Below are positions 9,006-16,787 of a stretch of 64,000 nucleotides of DNA, piece after piece. Location: NCBI GenBank assembly GCA_963742795.1, contig CAVUNL010000031.1, positions 310,001 through 374,000 of the forward strand, read 5' to 3'. Position numbers and translations under genes: made by a program. The notes below the pieces were generated by a model. That model saw only the letters and a program-made list of their open reading frames with translations, was not told where the DNA came from and did not search any database. How positions within the stretch are numbered: position 1 is the stretch's first letter; every line of letters begins with the position of its first letter. Source of the DNA: Palsa-504 sp963742795 (GTDB lineage: Bacteria; Actinomycetota; Actinomycetes; Streptosporangiales; Streptosporangiaceae).

Positions 9006-9830
9006 ATGATCAACGTGCCGCCCACGCCCGACCACGCCGAGGTTGACCTGGGCACCGCCGCCGGAGTTACCGATCGGGGTCTGCGGCATCAGCGCAACGA
9101 GGACGCGATGGCCCTGGAGTCGGAGCAGACGCCCGACGGCCTCGTGGTGGTGGCCGTGGTCTGCGACGGCGTGTCGTCCTCACCCCGGCCCGACGAGGCG
9201 TCGCGCGCGGCCGCTCAGGCCGCCCTGCCGGTACTGCTCGAGGCCGTCCAGAGCGGCGGGGACCTGGCCGAGGCGTCCCGGGGCGCGGTCGTGGCCGGCC
9301 GTCAGTCGGTGGCCGGACTCGGCGAGCCAGAGGGCGAAAGGTCGGCGACCACATTCCTGTCCGTGGTGGCGGCCCGCGGCGACGTGACCGTGTGCTGGCT
9401 GGGCGACAGCCGGGCCTACTGGCTGGCCCCCACCGAGTCCGAGTCGGTCCAGCTCACCCGCGATGACTCGGTGGCCGGGGGCATGGTCGAGGCCGGCCTG
9501 GCCAGCGAGGAAACCGCCATGGCCCTGCCCCACGCACACGTGCTGACCCGCTGGCTCGGCGGGGAAGCGGCCGACCTGAACGGTGACCCGGCGCGCGCCC
9601 CGCACGTGGAGCAGTACGCTCCGCCCGGCGCCGGGGTCGTGCTCGTGTGCTCCGACGGCCTGTGGAACTACCTGCCCGAGGCGGCCGACCTAGCCCGGCT
9701 CGCGCTGCCCCGCGCCCTGACCGACCCGCTCGGCGCCGCCAACGACATGGTGCGGTTCGCGGTCGAGGCCGGCGGCGCCGACAACATCACCGCGGTCCTG
9801 ATCCCGTACCCCGCTCCTGAATCAGCCTGA
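9006..9830 (+). CDS. PP2C-type Ser/Thr protein phosphatase (stand-alone domain)
   Basis: 274 residues, a bare PP2C domain without zinc ribbons. Metal-binding motifs mirror those of the paralogue at 5422: TDRGLRHQRNEDA, VVCDGVSSSP, WLGDSRAYW, CSDGLWNY and GGADNITAVLI. The two phosphatases share most of their domain, so one probably arose by duplication and the ribbons were gained or lost. Its own leaderless promoter suggests it can be expressed separately from the upstream genes. It closes the phosphorylation cluster; the next gene is convergent and three bases away. Confidence 0.92.
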   Translation: MINVPPTPDHAEVDLGTAAGVTDRGLRHQRNEDAMALESEQTPDGLVVVAVVCDGVSSSPRPDEASRAAAQAALPVLLEAVQSGGDLAEASRGAVVAGRQSVAGLGEPEGERSATTFLSVVAARGDVTVCWLGDSRAYWLAPTESESVQLTRDDSVAGGMVEAGLASEETAMALPHAHVLTRWLGGEAADLNGDPARAPHVEQYAPPGAGVVLVCSDGLWNYLPEAADLARLALPRALTDPLGAANDMVRFAVEAGGADNITAVLIPYPAPESA

Positions 9831-9833
9831 CCC

Positions 9834-10646
9834 TCAGTACTTGGGCCCCACAAACTCATCCAGCCGCGCCACCGCCTCCCGCCGAGCCACAGATATCGCG
9901 TTCCGCCGCGAGAACCGCCACGCCACCCCCAGCCGATCCAGCGTCTCCCCGCACAACCGCAAAATGTCCGCGGACTCATTGCCAAAAAGATAACGCGGGT
10001 ATTCATACCAACGATCTCCATCGCTCAGCCTTCGGCGAACCCGGTTGACGCCGCGCCACCCGTCGGAATGGAACAGCCCTCTGGCGAATTCGCCTGGGTA
10101 TTCTTGCACGATGGCCGATTGCCATGATTCCAGCTCGATCTTCCGAGTGTGCTTCCGCCCGGGCCCGTGCTGCGGGAACAGGCACGGCCAGTGCTTGGAC
10201 GTGCTCTTGACCATGGTGCATCCTTGGTAGTGGACACAGAAGACACTTGATGTGGGCATGACGTCAGACATCGCTCGCCGACAAGCCGCCAGGAGCCCCG
10301 GCCAGTCGTCGCAGCAAGCGATCCATAGCGCGAACACATCTCTTCGCCCGCGCGTGATGGAGCCATCTCCGAGGTATAGCCCCAGGAGATAGGCGTACGC
10401 TTGCTCGTCCATCGATCTGGCGTGGCAGCGGGGACACTGCCTTCTGCGTTCGGCGCCTGGGCCGTGTGCGGAACGGCGGCGGCCGCAGCGCCAGTGCCGG
10501 ATCGCGGCAATGGACACGCCGCAGATATTGGCGTTCTCTTGGTCGAGAATGCCAAGACTTGATAGGTGAAGAGCCATGTCAACTGTGGCCTGTTGGTACA
10601 TGACCAAATTATCATTCATACCACTGACATTTAGGCGGAATGCCAT
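9834..10646 (-). CDS. LAGLIDADG-type endonuclease-like protein with HTH N-terminus
   Basis: 270 residues if the first ATG (10646) is used; ATG 10616 is also possible, and neither has a clear ribosome site. The N-terminus looks like a short helix-turn-helix (residues 25-55), followed by a CPRC zinc knuckle. Two LAGLIDADG-like helices are seen: YAYLLGLYLGDGS near residue 90 and EFARGLFHSDGW near 190, each with the acidic residue used for metal binding in homing endonucleases. Free-standing genes of this type are frequent in actinomycetes and are often labelled transcriptional regulators; cleavage activity has to be taken as inference. It is less GC-rich than its neighbours and lies 42 bases from a tRNA-Leu gene, which suggests acquisition. 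Confidence 0.75.
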   Translation of the reverse strand: MAFRLNVSGMNDNLVMYQQATVDMALHLSSLGILDQENANICGVSIAAIRHWRCGRRRSAHGPGAERRRQCPRCHARSMDEQAYAYLLGLYLGDGSITRGRRDVFALWIACCDDWPGLLAACRRAMSDVMPTSSVFCVHYQGCTMVKSTSKHWPCLFPQHGPGRKHTRKIELESWQSAIVQEYPGEFARGLFHSDGWRGVNRVRRRLSDGDRWYEYPRYLFGNESADILRLCGETLDRLGVAWRFSRRNAISVARREAVARLDEFVGPKY

Positions 10647-10687
10647 AGCGGCCGCTGGAGGCCAGGAGAAATCGGGCAGGTCTAGAG

Positions 10688-10770
10688 TGCCGGGAGCGGG
10701 ATTCGAACCCGCACGCCCTTCCGAGCAGACGCTTTTGAGACGTCCATGTCTGCCGTTCCATCATCCCGGC
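10688..10770 (-). tRNA. tRNA-Leu (anticodon CAA)
   Basis: On the minus strand, a 7-bp acceptor stem (GCCGGGA with TCCCGGC), an anticodon arm GACGT-CTCAAAA-GCGTC with CAA at positions 34-36, a long class II variable arm, and a T arm GCGGG-TTCGAAT-CCCGC. The discriminator base is A at 10688 and CCA is not encoded. Length 83. It reads the leucine codon TTG. Confidence 0.95.
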
Positions 10771-10860
10771 ACAATTTGCAACATTACATCGAACAGGTTA
10801 ACTCGACCCTGCCGCAGACCAGGGCGAGATCAATCTACCTGATCACGGTACTCTCGTGGG

Positions 10861-11466
10861 GTGAGTCAGAACCTACTGCGTGTCGTGATCGCCGAGGACG
10901 AAGCCCTGATCCGTCTTGACCTCAAGGAGATGCTTGAGGAAGAGGGTTACTCGGTCGTGGCCGAGGTCGGCGACGGGGAGTCCGCCGTCGAGCGGGTGAT
11001 CGCGCTGCACCCGGATCTGGCCATCCTGGACGTCAAGATGCCGATCCTGGACGGCATCTCCGCCGCCGAGCGGATCGCCGCGGATCGGCTCGCGCCGGTC
11101 GTCATCCTCACCGCCTTCTCCCAGCGCGAGCTCGTGGAACGAGCCCGCGACGCCGGCGCGATGGCCTACCTGGTCAAGCCGTTCACCAAGGCCGACCTGG
11201 TGCCCGCGGTCGAGATGGCGGTCAGCCGGTTCACCGAGATCCGCGCGCTCGACCTGGAGATCGACACGCTGCGCGAGCGGCTGGAGGTCCGCAAGCTGCT
11301 CGACCGGGCCAAGGGCCTGCTCCAGTCGGAGCACGGGCTCAGCGAACCCGAGGCGTTCCGCTGGATCCAGAAGACGTCCATGGACCGCCGGCTGACGATG
11401 CGCAAGGTCGCCGAGGCCGTCATCGAGGGCAGCATGCAGGTCCCCGCCGAGCCAGCCGACTCCTGA
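10861..11466 (+). CDS. pdtaR: Response regulator with RNA-binding ANTAR domain (PdtaR)
   Basis: 201 residues from GTG 10861. The receiver domain covers about 1-125: acidic pocket EDE at 12-14, phospho-acceptor Asp57 in ILDVKMP, conserved Thr in ILTAFS and Lys in YLVKPF. The ANTAR domain (about 130-190: LEVRKLLDRAKGLLQ, EAFRWIQKTSM) binds paired RNA hairpins to prevent transcription termination. The M. tuberculosis orthologue Rv1626 also lies just upstream of polA, rpsA, coaE and uvrB and is driven by the kinase PdtaS. No kinase gene is next to it here. A TACTCT at 10849-10854 six bases before the GTG suggests a leaderless message. Confidence 0.93.
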   Translation: MSQNLLRVVIAEDEALIRLDLKEMLEEEGYSVVAEVGDGESAVERVIALHPDLAILDVKMPILDGISAAERIAADRLAPVVILTAFSQRELVERARDAGAMAYLVKPFTKADLVPAVEMAVSRFTEIRALDLEIDTLRERLEVRKLLDRAKGLLQSEHGLSEPEAFRWIQKTSMDRRLTMRKVAEAVIEGSMQVPAEPADS

Positions 11467-11510
11467 AACGGCGCAAAAAGGCGCAGCCAAAAACGGCGCA
11501 AAACGGCGCA
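11466..11510 (+). repeat. Short A-rich direct repeats after pdtaR
   Basis: The decamer AAACGGCGCA occurs at 11466-11475, 11491-11500 and 11501-11510, the last two in direct tandem, with a related AAAAAGGCGCA between. The first copy begins at the last base of the pdtaR stop codon. Function unknown. Confidence 0.65.
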
Positions 11511-11669
11511 AAAAGGAGCCCGGGGGGCCGTTGGTGCCGTGCCTGCCTTCCCCGGCTGACACGTTCTCTACTTGGACCCCCGGGCCCGCCGTCACCACGT
11601 TAGCGACCGGCCACCGCACGTGCAAAAGGGAGTCGGCCCCGCCGGAAACCCGTGATTACCGCCGGTCAC

Positions 11670-12126
11670 TTACCGTCTATCCAGCTCGCCCGCGCCGTTC
11701 AGGTCGGGGCCCTGCGCCTGGTCCCTGATCAGGCAGGTCAGCCGGGACGTGCACACGCGGTGGCCGCCCGCATCCGTGATCACGATGTCATAGGTGGCCA
11801 GCGTCCGGCCCCCGTGCGCGAGGGTGGCCACCGCCGTGACCTCGCCGTCGCGGACGCCCCGGTGGTGCGTCGCGCTGATCTCGATGCCGACCACCATCCG
11901 GCCCGGCGCCCGCGTGCAGGAATGCGCCGAGCGATCCGATGGTCTCCGCGAGCACGCAGGACGCGCCGCCGTGCAGCAGGCCGTGCGGCTGGGTGTTGCC
12001 CTCGACCGGCATGGTGGCCACGACCCGCGACGCCGACGCGGACACGATCGTGATGCCCATCCGGCCCGCGAGCGTGCCCTCGGCCACCGTTACCGCCATG
12101 ATCTTGTCCAGCGTCTCCTGGTCCAT
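11670..12126 (-). CDS. PaaI-type hotdog-fold thioesterase (reading frame broken once)
   Basis: Starting at ATG 12126 (MDQETLDKIM) the frame reads to HGLLHGGASCVLAETIGSLGA, the hotdog active-site region, then leaves the correct frame; the conserved remainder (MVVGIEISATHHRGV, ATYDIVITDAGGHRVCTSRLTC) continues in another frame to a stop at 11670. Removing one base from the CCC at 11902-11904 joins the halves into about 151 residues, normal for the family. The enzyme should hydrolyse small acyl-CoA or aryl-CoA thioesters in the cytosol. An upstream ATG at 12177 would add 17 residues. The gene points against its neighbours, between pdtaR and galM. Sequencing error or recent loss cannot be separated. 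Confidence 0.75.
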
Positions 12127-12321
12127 CCCTTCCCAGCCCAACTTTCGCTCTCCCGGTCCCACGTAACAGGTTCCCATGCCAGCGCCCTCTGCGCCCTGCT
12201 GGTCCGACGCGGCGCCAGATATCCACATAATTCACCGGATTATTTTGTGCCTTGGAGGGTGACTTTATCCGTGTTAACGCTCACAATCGGGTTTGGAACC
12301 TGTTTACGAAGGGAGCGTATT

Positions 12322-13662
12322 ATGCGCGAGATCGGAAGACAGAGACGTCTCCGCCGGCTGATCACTATGGGCCTGGCCGCCATGGTCGCGTTGGGCGTTG
12401 GCGGAGCCTTGACAGCCACCCAGGCTCGGGCGGCAAGCACCAGGCCAGCCGCACCCGGCCTCAGCATCAGCAAGCAGTTCTTCGGCTTCGCGTTCGATAA
12501 GTACGCCGGCCATAACCTGCCCGTATTCCGGTGGACACTCCGCAACAACAGGGGCATGAAGGTCCAGATCATCACCTACGGCGCGATCGTCCAGGACATC
12601 TGGGCGCCGGGCAGGAACGGGGTCCCGGCCGACGTGGTGCTGGGCTTCAAGACCCTGGCTGACTACGTGCAGTTCGACAGCCCACCGGTGGCGCCGACTA
12701 CCGGCGTGTACTTCGGCGAGACCGTCGGCCGGTACGCCAACCGGATCGCCAACGGCAAGTTCACCCTGAACCAGCCCGGAGTCGGGCCGGTCACGTACAC
12801 CGTCCCCGTCAACAACGGGCCGAACGCCCTGCACGGCGGGATCGTCGGCTTCGGCAACCACGTCTGGGCCAGCCAGCCGGTCTTCGGTTTCGGCTCCGTG
12901 GGCGTGCGGCTCACCCTGATCAGCCCGAACGGCGACGAGGGCTACCCTGCCGGGTCCCCGGGCTGCCCGAGCGGGTGCACCGGCTACCCGGCCACCATCA
13001 GGGTCGTGGTGACCTACACGCTGAACAACGCCAACCAGCTCGCCATCCACTACACGACCACTAACCTGTCCACGAACCTCAACACGGTCCTTAACCTGAC
13101 CAACCACAGCTACTTCAACCTGGCCGGCGAGAGCTCGTTCCCCGGCTCGGCTTACGGCCAGATCATCACGATCAACGCCAACAAGTACACGCCAACCAAC
13201 ACCACCTCGATCCCGCTCGGCTACCTGGCGTCGGTGTTCGGCACGCCGATGAACTTCACTACCCCGTTCGCGATGGGCGCCCGGATCCAGGACGTCAGCG
13301 CCAACTTCAACTCGCCCGGGTTCAACCAGCTGCTGGAAGCCCAGGGTTATGACCACAACTGGGTGCTGAACCCCGGCCACTTCGGCCCGCTCGGGCTCAA
13401 CCTGGCGGCAACCGCCTTCGACCCGGGCAGCGGCCGTCTGCTGAGGGTCTGGACCGACCAGCCCGGCGTCCAGTTCTACACGAGCAACTTCCTGACCGGG
13501 ACGCTCGTGGGCATCAGCGGCCATGCTTACCGGCAGGGTGCCGCATACACGTTCGAGACCCAGCACTTCCCGAACTCCCCGAACCAGCCGAACTTCCCGT
13601 CGACCGAGCTGAAGGCGGGCCAGACCCAGAACACCACGACCATCTTCGCCTTCGCGTCGTAA
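12322..13662 (+). CDS. Secreted aldose 1-epimerase (mutarotase)
   Basis: 446 residues from ATG 12322, with GAAGGGAG at 12308-12315. The first 38 residues form a signal peptide: a basic start (RQRRLRRL), a hydrophobic core (GLAAMVALGVGGALTA) and an ARA/A-type cleavage site. The galactose mutarotase fold follows: GETVGRYANRIANG, NALHGG, LTNHSYFNLAGE with the catalytic His, GYDHNWVL, and FETQHFPNSPN with the catalytic Glu. It interconverts alpha and beta aldoses outside the membrane, probably to prepare sugars for uptake. No sugar transporter or hydrolase is adjacent, so the substrate is open. Confidence 0.92.
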   Translation: MREIGRQRRLRRLITMGLAAMVALGVGGALTATQARAASTRPAAPGLSISKQFFGFAFDKYAGHNLPVFRWTLRNNRGMKVQIITYGAIVQDIWAPGRNGVPADVVLGFKTLADYVQFDSPPVAPTTGVYFGETVGRYANRIANGKFTLNQPGVGPVTYTVPVNNGPNALHGGIVGFGNHVWASQPVFGFGSVGVRLTLISPNGDEGYPAGSPGCPSGCTGYPATIRVVVTYTLNNANQLAIHYTTTNLSTNLNTVLNLTNHSYFNLAGESSFPGSAYGQIITINANKYTPTNTTSIPLGYLASVFGTPMNFTTPFAMGARIQDVSANFNSPGFNQLLEAQGYDHNWVLNPGHFGPLGLNLAATAFDPGSGRLLRVWTDQPGVQFYTSNFLTGTLVGISGHAYRQGAAYTFETQHFPNSPNQPNFPSTELKAGQTQNTTTIFAFAS

Positions 13663-13711
13663 TCCACCCGGGGAACCAATCCCCCCGGCCCCCGCAAGGG
13701 AGATCCACGGT

Positions 13712-13750
13712 CCCCGTCCGCCACTCGCGGCACGCAGGTGGCGGACGGGG
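13712..13750 (+). terminator. Hairpin terminator between galactose mutarotase and polA
   Basis: CCCCGTCCGCCAC at 13712-13724 pairs perfectly with GTGGCGGACGGGG at 13738-13750 around a 13-base loop. There is no T tract, as is usual for actinomycete terminators. The stem covers an in-frame ATG at 13738, which argues against that ATG as the polA start. Confidence 0.65.
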
Positions 13751-13785
13751 CCACCACCGCCCGTTCGGCCAATAGGATCGAATGC

Positions 13786-16527
13786 GTGGCGACGCAAGCA
13801 CCAGACTCCGCAGCTCACGACCGGTTGCTCCTGCTCGACGGCCATTCGCTCGCTTACCGGGCGTTCTTCGCGCTGCCGATCGAGAACTTCTCCACCACCA
13901 CCGGGCAGCCCACCAACGCGGTGTACGGGTTCACCGCCATGCTCATCAACGTGCTCCGCGACGAGAAACCGACCCACGTCGCGGTGGCCTTCGACCGCGG
14001 CGAGCCGACGTTCCGGCACGAGCAGTGGGTCGAGTACAAGGCCAACCGGCGTGAAACCCCGGAGGACTTCCGCAGCCAGCTCAGCCTGATCTTCGAGGTG
14101 CTCGACGCGCTGGGCATCCGCCGGCTGTCCGCGCCCGGCTACGAAGCCGATGACCTGATCGCCACCCTGGCCACGCAGGCCGCGGCCGAGAACATGGACG
14201 TGCTCATCGTCACCGGCGACCGCGACGTCCTCCAGCTGGTGAGCGACCGGGTGACGGCGCTGATGACCCGCCGCGGGATCACCGAGATGACCCGCTTCAC
14301 CCCGGAGACGGTGCAGGAGAAGTACGGGCTCTCCCCGGCTCAGTATCCCGACTTCGCCGCCGTCCGCGGCGATCCGAGCGACAACCTGCCCGGCATCCCG
14401 GGCGTGGGGGAGAAGACCGCGACCAAGTGGATCGCGGAGTTCGGCTCGCTGGCCAACCTGGTCGACCGGGTGGACGAGGTCAAGGGCAAGGCCGGCGACG
14501 CGCTGCGCGAGCACCTGGCCAACGTGCTGCGCAACCGCCAGCTCACCTCGCTGGTCACCGACCTGCCCGCCGAGACGGTCGGGGCCGTGCCCGGCGACCT
14601 GCTGCCGGTGGCCTGGGACCGGGAGACGATCCACCAGCTCTTCGACACCCTGCAGTTCCGCGTGCTGCGCGACCGGCTGTACCAGACGCTGCCGCACGGC
14701 CTGATCAGCACCGTCGGTGCCGCGGATCAGGCCGCTTTCCCCGATCGGCCGGGAAAACCCGCTCTCGAGGTGATGGCCGACCTGCTCGGACCCGATCAGG
14801 TCGCGGCCTGGCTGGCCTCTCATTCTTCGGCCGAACGGTCCGGCCTGGCCGTGGCCGGCACCTGGGGACGCGGCACGGGGCAGTTGACCGCCGTGGCCAT
14901 CGCGGCCCCGGATGGTCACGGCGCTCACATCGACCCCACGGCGCTCACGCAGGACGACGACCGGGCCCTGGCCGCCTGGCTGGCCGACCCGGCGCATCCC
15001 AAGGTCCTGCACGACGCCAAGGGCCCCATGCACGCCTTCGCCGCCCACGGCTTCACCCTGGCGGGCCTGGAGTCCGACACCGCGCTGGCCGCCTACCTGG
15101 CGCTGCCGGGCCAGCGCACCTTCGACCTGGCCGACCTGACGCTGCGCTACACGGGCCAGGAGCTCCGTGAGGAGCCCGCGGACGGCCAGCTCACCCTGGA
15201 CGGGTCGGTCGAGCGCGATGCCGCTGCCGGGCTCGTGCTGCGCGCCCAGGCCACGCTGCAGCTCGCCGCGGCGCTCGACGCCGACCTGGACCGCCGCGAG
15301 GCCGGCGTGCTGCTGCGCGAGCTGGAACTGCCGCTGGTCTCGGTGCTGGCCGAGATGGAGCGCACCGGGATCGCCGCCGACCTCGATCACTTCGCGGCCA
15401 TGTCCGCCACGCTGCACGGCGAGGTGAAGGCGGCCGAGCAGGCCGCGTTCGCGGTGGTCGGGCACGAGTTCAACCTCGGCTCGCCCAAGCAGCTGCAGGA
15501 AATCCTGTTCAACGAGCTCGGGCTGCCCAAGACCAAGCGGATCAAGACCGGATACACCACCGACTCCGAGGCGCTGACCAGCCTGCTCGCGCAGACCGGC
15601 CATCCGCTGCTCGAGCATCTGCTACGGCACCGCGACGTGTCCAAGCTGATGACGATCGTGGACTCGCTGATCCCGATGCCCGGCGAGGACGGCCGGATCC
15701 ACACCACCTTCAACCAGACCATCGCCGCGACGGGGCGTCTTTCATCCACCGACCCGAACCTGCAGAACATCCCGATCCGCAGCGAGCTCGGCCGGCAGAT
15801 CCGGAAGGGCTTCATCGTCGGCGCGGGCTACGAGTGCCTGCTGACCGCGGACTACAGCCAGATCGAGCTCCGCATCATGGCCCACCTGTCCGGCGACGAG
15901 GCGCTGATCGCGGCGTTCGAGTCCGGGCACGACTTCCACGCCGCCACCGCCTCCCGGGTGTTCGGACTGCCGCCCGAGGAGGTCGGGCCCGAGCTGCGGG
16001 CCAAGATCAAGGCGATGAACTACGGCCTGGCCTACGGCCTGTCCGCCTTCGGGCTCTCCAACCAGCTGCGCATTACCCCGGACGAGGCCCGCGGGCTGAT
16101 GGATGAGTACTTCAAGGAGTTCGGCGGCGTGCGGGACTACCTGCACGAGGTGGTCTCCCGGGCCCGGATGGACGGCTACACCGCGACCATGATGGGCCGG
16201 CGCCGTTATCTGCCCGACCTGACCTCGGACAACCGGCAGCGGCGGGAGATGGCCGAACGGATGGCGCTGAACGCGCCCATCCAGGGTTCGGCCGCCGACG
16301 TGATCAAGGTGGCCATGCTGGCCGTGGACAGCTCGCTGACCGGCGCGGGGCTGCGCTCCCGGATGCTGCTCCAGGTCCACGACGAGCTGCTCATCGAGGT
16401 GGCGCCCGGCGAGTACGACCAGGCCCACGACCTGGTCTGCGCCGCCATGGCGGGCGCCGCCGCGCTGCGCGTCCCGCTCGACGTCTCGGTCGGGACCGGC
16501 CGAACCTGGGACGAAGCGGCCCACTGA
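13786..16527 (+). CDS. polA: DNA polymerase I
   Basis: 913 residues from GTG 13786; a TAGGAT at 13773-13778 seven bases earlier suggests a leaderless start, and the in-frame ATG 13738 sits in a hairpin. Domains: 5'-3' exonuclease (about 10-300; LLLDGHSLAYRAFFALP, AFDRGEPTFRHE, GDRDVLQLV), a 3'-5' exonuclease-like region in which the usual acidic residues are not evident (about 310-490), and the polymerase (about 500-913) with motif A DYSQIELRIMAH near 689, motif B KAMNYGLAYG near 742 and motif C QVHDELLIE near 865. It fills gaps and removes primers in repair and lagging-strand synthesis. The order polA-rpsA-coaE-uvrB is conserved in mycobacteria. Confidence 0.97.
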   Translation: MATQAPDSAAHDRLLLLDGHSLAYRAFFALPIENFSTTTGQPTNAVYGFTAMLINVLRDEKPTHVAVAFDRGEPTFRHEQWVEYKANRRETPEDFRSQLSLIFEVLDALGIRRLSAPGYEADDLIATLATQAAAENMDVLIVTGDRDVLQLVSDRVTALMTRRGITEMTRFTPETVQEKYGLSPAQYPDFAAVRGDPSDNLPGIPGVGEKTATKWIAEFGSLANLVDRVDEVKGKAGDALREHLANVLRNRQLTSLVTDLPAETVGAVPGDLLPVAWDRETIHQLFDTLQFRVLRDRLYQTLPHGLISTVGAADQAAFPDRPGKPALEVMADLLGPDQVAAWLASHSSAERSGLAVAGTWGRGTGQLTAVAIAAPDGHGAHIDPTALTQDDDRALAAWLADPAHPKVLHDAKGPMHAFAAHGFTLAGLESDTALAAYLALPGQRTFDLADLTLRYTGQELREEPADGQLTLDGSVERDAAAGLVLRAQATLQLAAALDADLDRREAGVLLRELELPLVSVLAEMERTGIAADLDHFAAMSATLHGEVKAAEQAAFAVVGHEFNLGSPKQLQEILFNELGLPKTKRIKTGYTTDSEALTSLLAQTGHPLLEHLLRHRDVSKLMTIVDSLIPMPGEDGRIHTTFNQTIAATGRLSSTDPNLQNIPIRSELGRQIRKGFIVGAGYECLLTADYSQIELRIMAHLSGDEALIAAFESGHDFHAATASRVFGLPPEEVGPELRAKIKAMNYGLAYGLSAFGLSNQLRITPDEARGLMDEYFKEFGGVRDYLHEVVSRARMDGYTATMMGRRRYLPDLTSDNRQRREMAERMALNAPIQGSAADVIKVAMLAVDSSLTGAGLRSRMLLQVHDELLIEVAPGEYDQAHDLVCAAMAGAAALRVPLDVSVGTGRTWDEAAH

Positions 16528-16560
16528 GCCTTACTGAGACCCTATTGTCACCGGTCGCAA

Positions 16561-16589
16561 TTGACCCATCGACCCAGCTCTCATATCCT
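16561..16589 (+). promoter_or_regulatory. Predicted rpsA promoter
   Basis: TTGACC at 16561-16566, a 17-base spacer and TATCCT at 16584-16589 fit a housekeeping sigma promoter. Transcription would start near 16596, leaving a leader of about 190 bases before rpsA. Confidence 0.55.
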
Positions 16590-16623
16590 GAACGCTGCGC
16601 CGTGTCCTCGTGCGTTCCGTCGT

Positions 16624-16650
16624 GGTCGCGTGACATCTCGTCATGTGACC
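16624..16650 (+). promoter_or_regulatory. Hairpin in the rpsA leader
   Basis: GGTCGCGTGAC (16624-16634) and GTCATGTGACC (16640-16650) form an 11-bp RNA stem with two G-U pairs and a five-base ATCTC loop. It is followed by a second GC palindrome (GGCGGCCGCC). It may be a site of autogenous control by S1 (inference). Confidence 0.45.
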
Positions 16651-16787
16651 GGGCTGGCGGCCGCCGGGCGTGCCGTGGTCGGCCCGTGCCGGTTCCGGTA
16701 GGTCCTGCGAATTCTGGTCATTCTGGGGTGCACGGTTTAGCGGCGTGTCCAAAACTTCCCCTGTCCGCATCCGGAGCCAACCCACAC

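Noticed and set aside
13738..13785. ATG 13738 as start of polA
   Set aside because: It lies in the 3' arm of a 13-bp hairpin, and the -10-like TAGGAT is downstream of it; GTG 13786 fits better.
12304..15618. Very long open frame on the minus strand opposite galactose mutarotase and polA
   Set aside because: It is antisense to a well-recognised polA with all motifs; its protein is Gly/Val/Arg/Gln-rich with no domain, as expected for the mirror frame of GC-rich genes.
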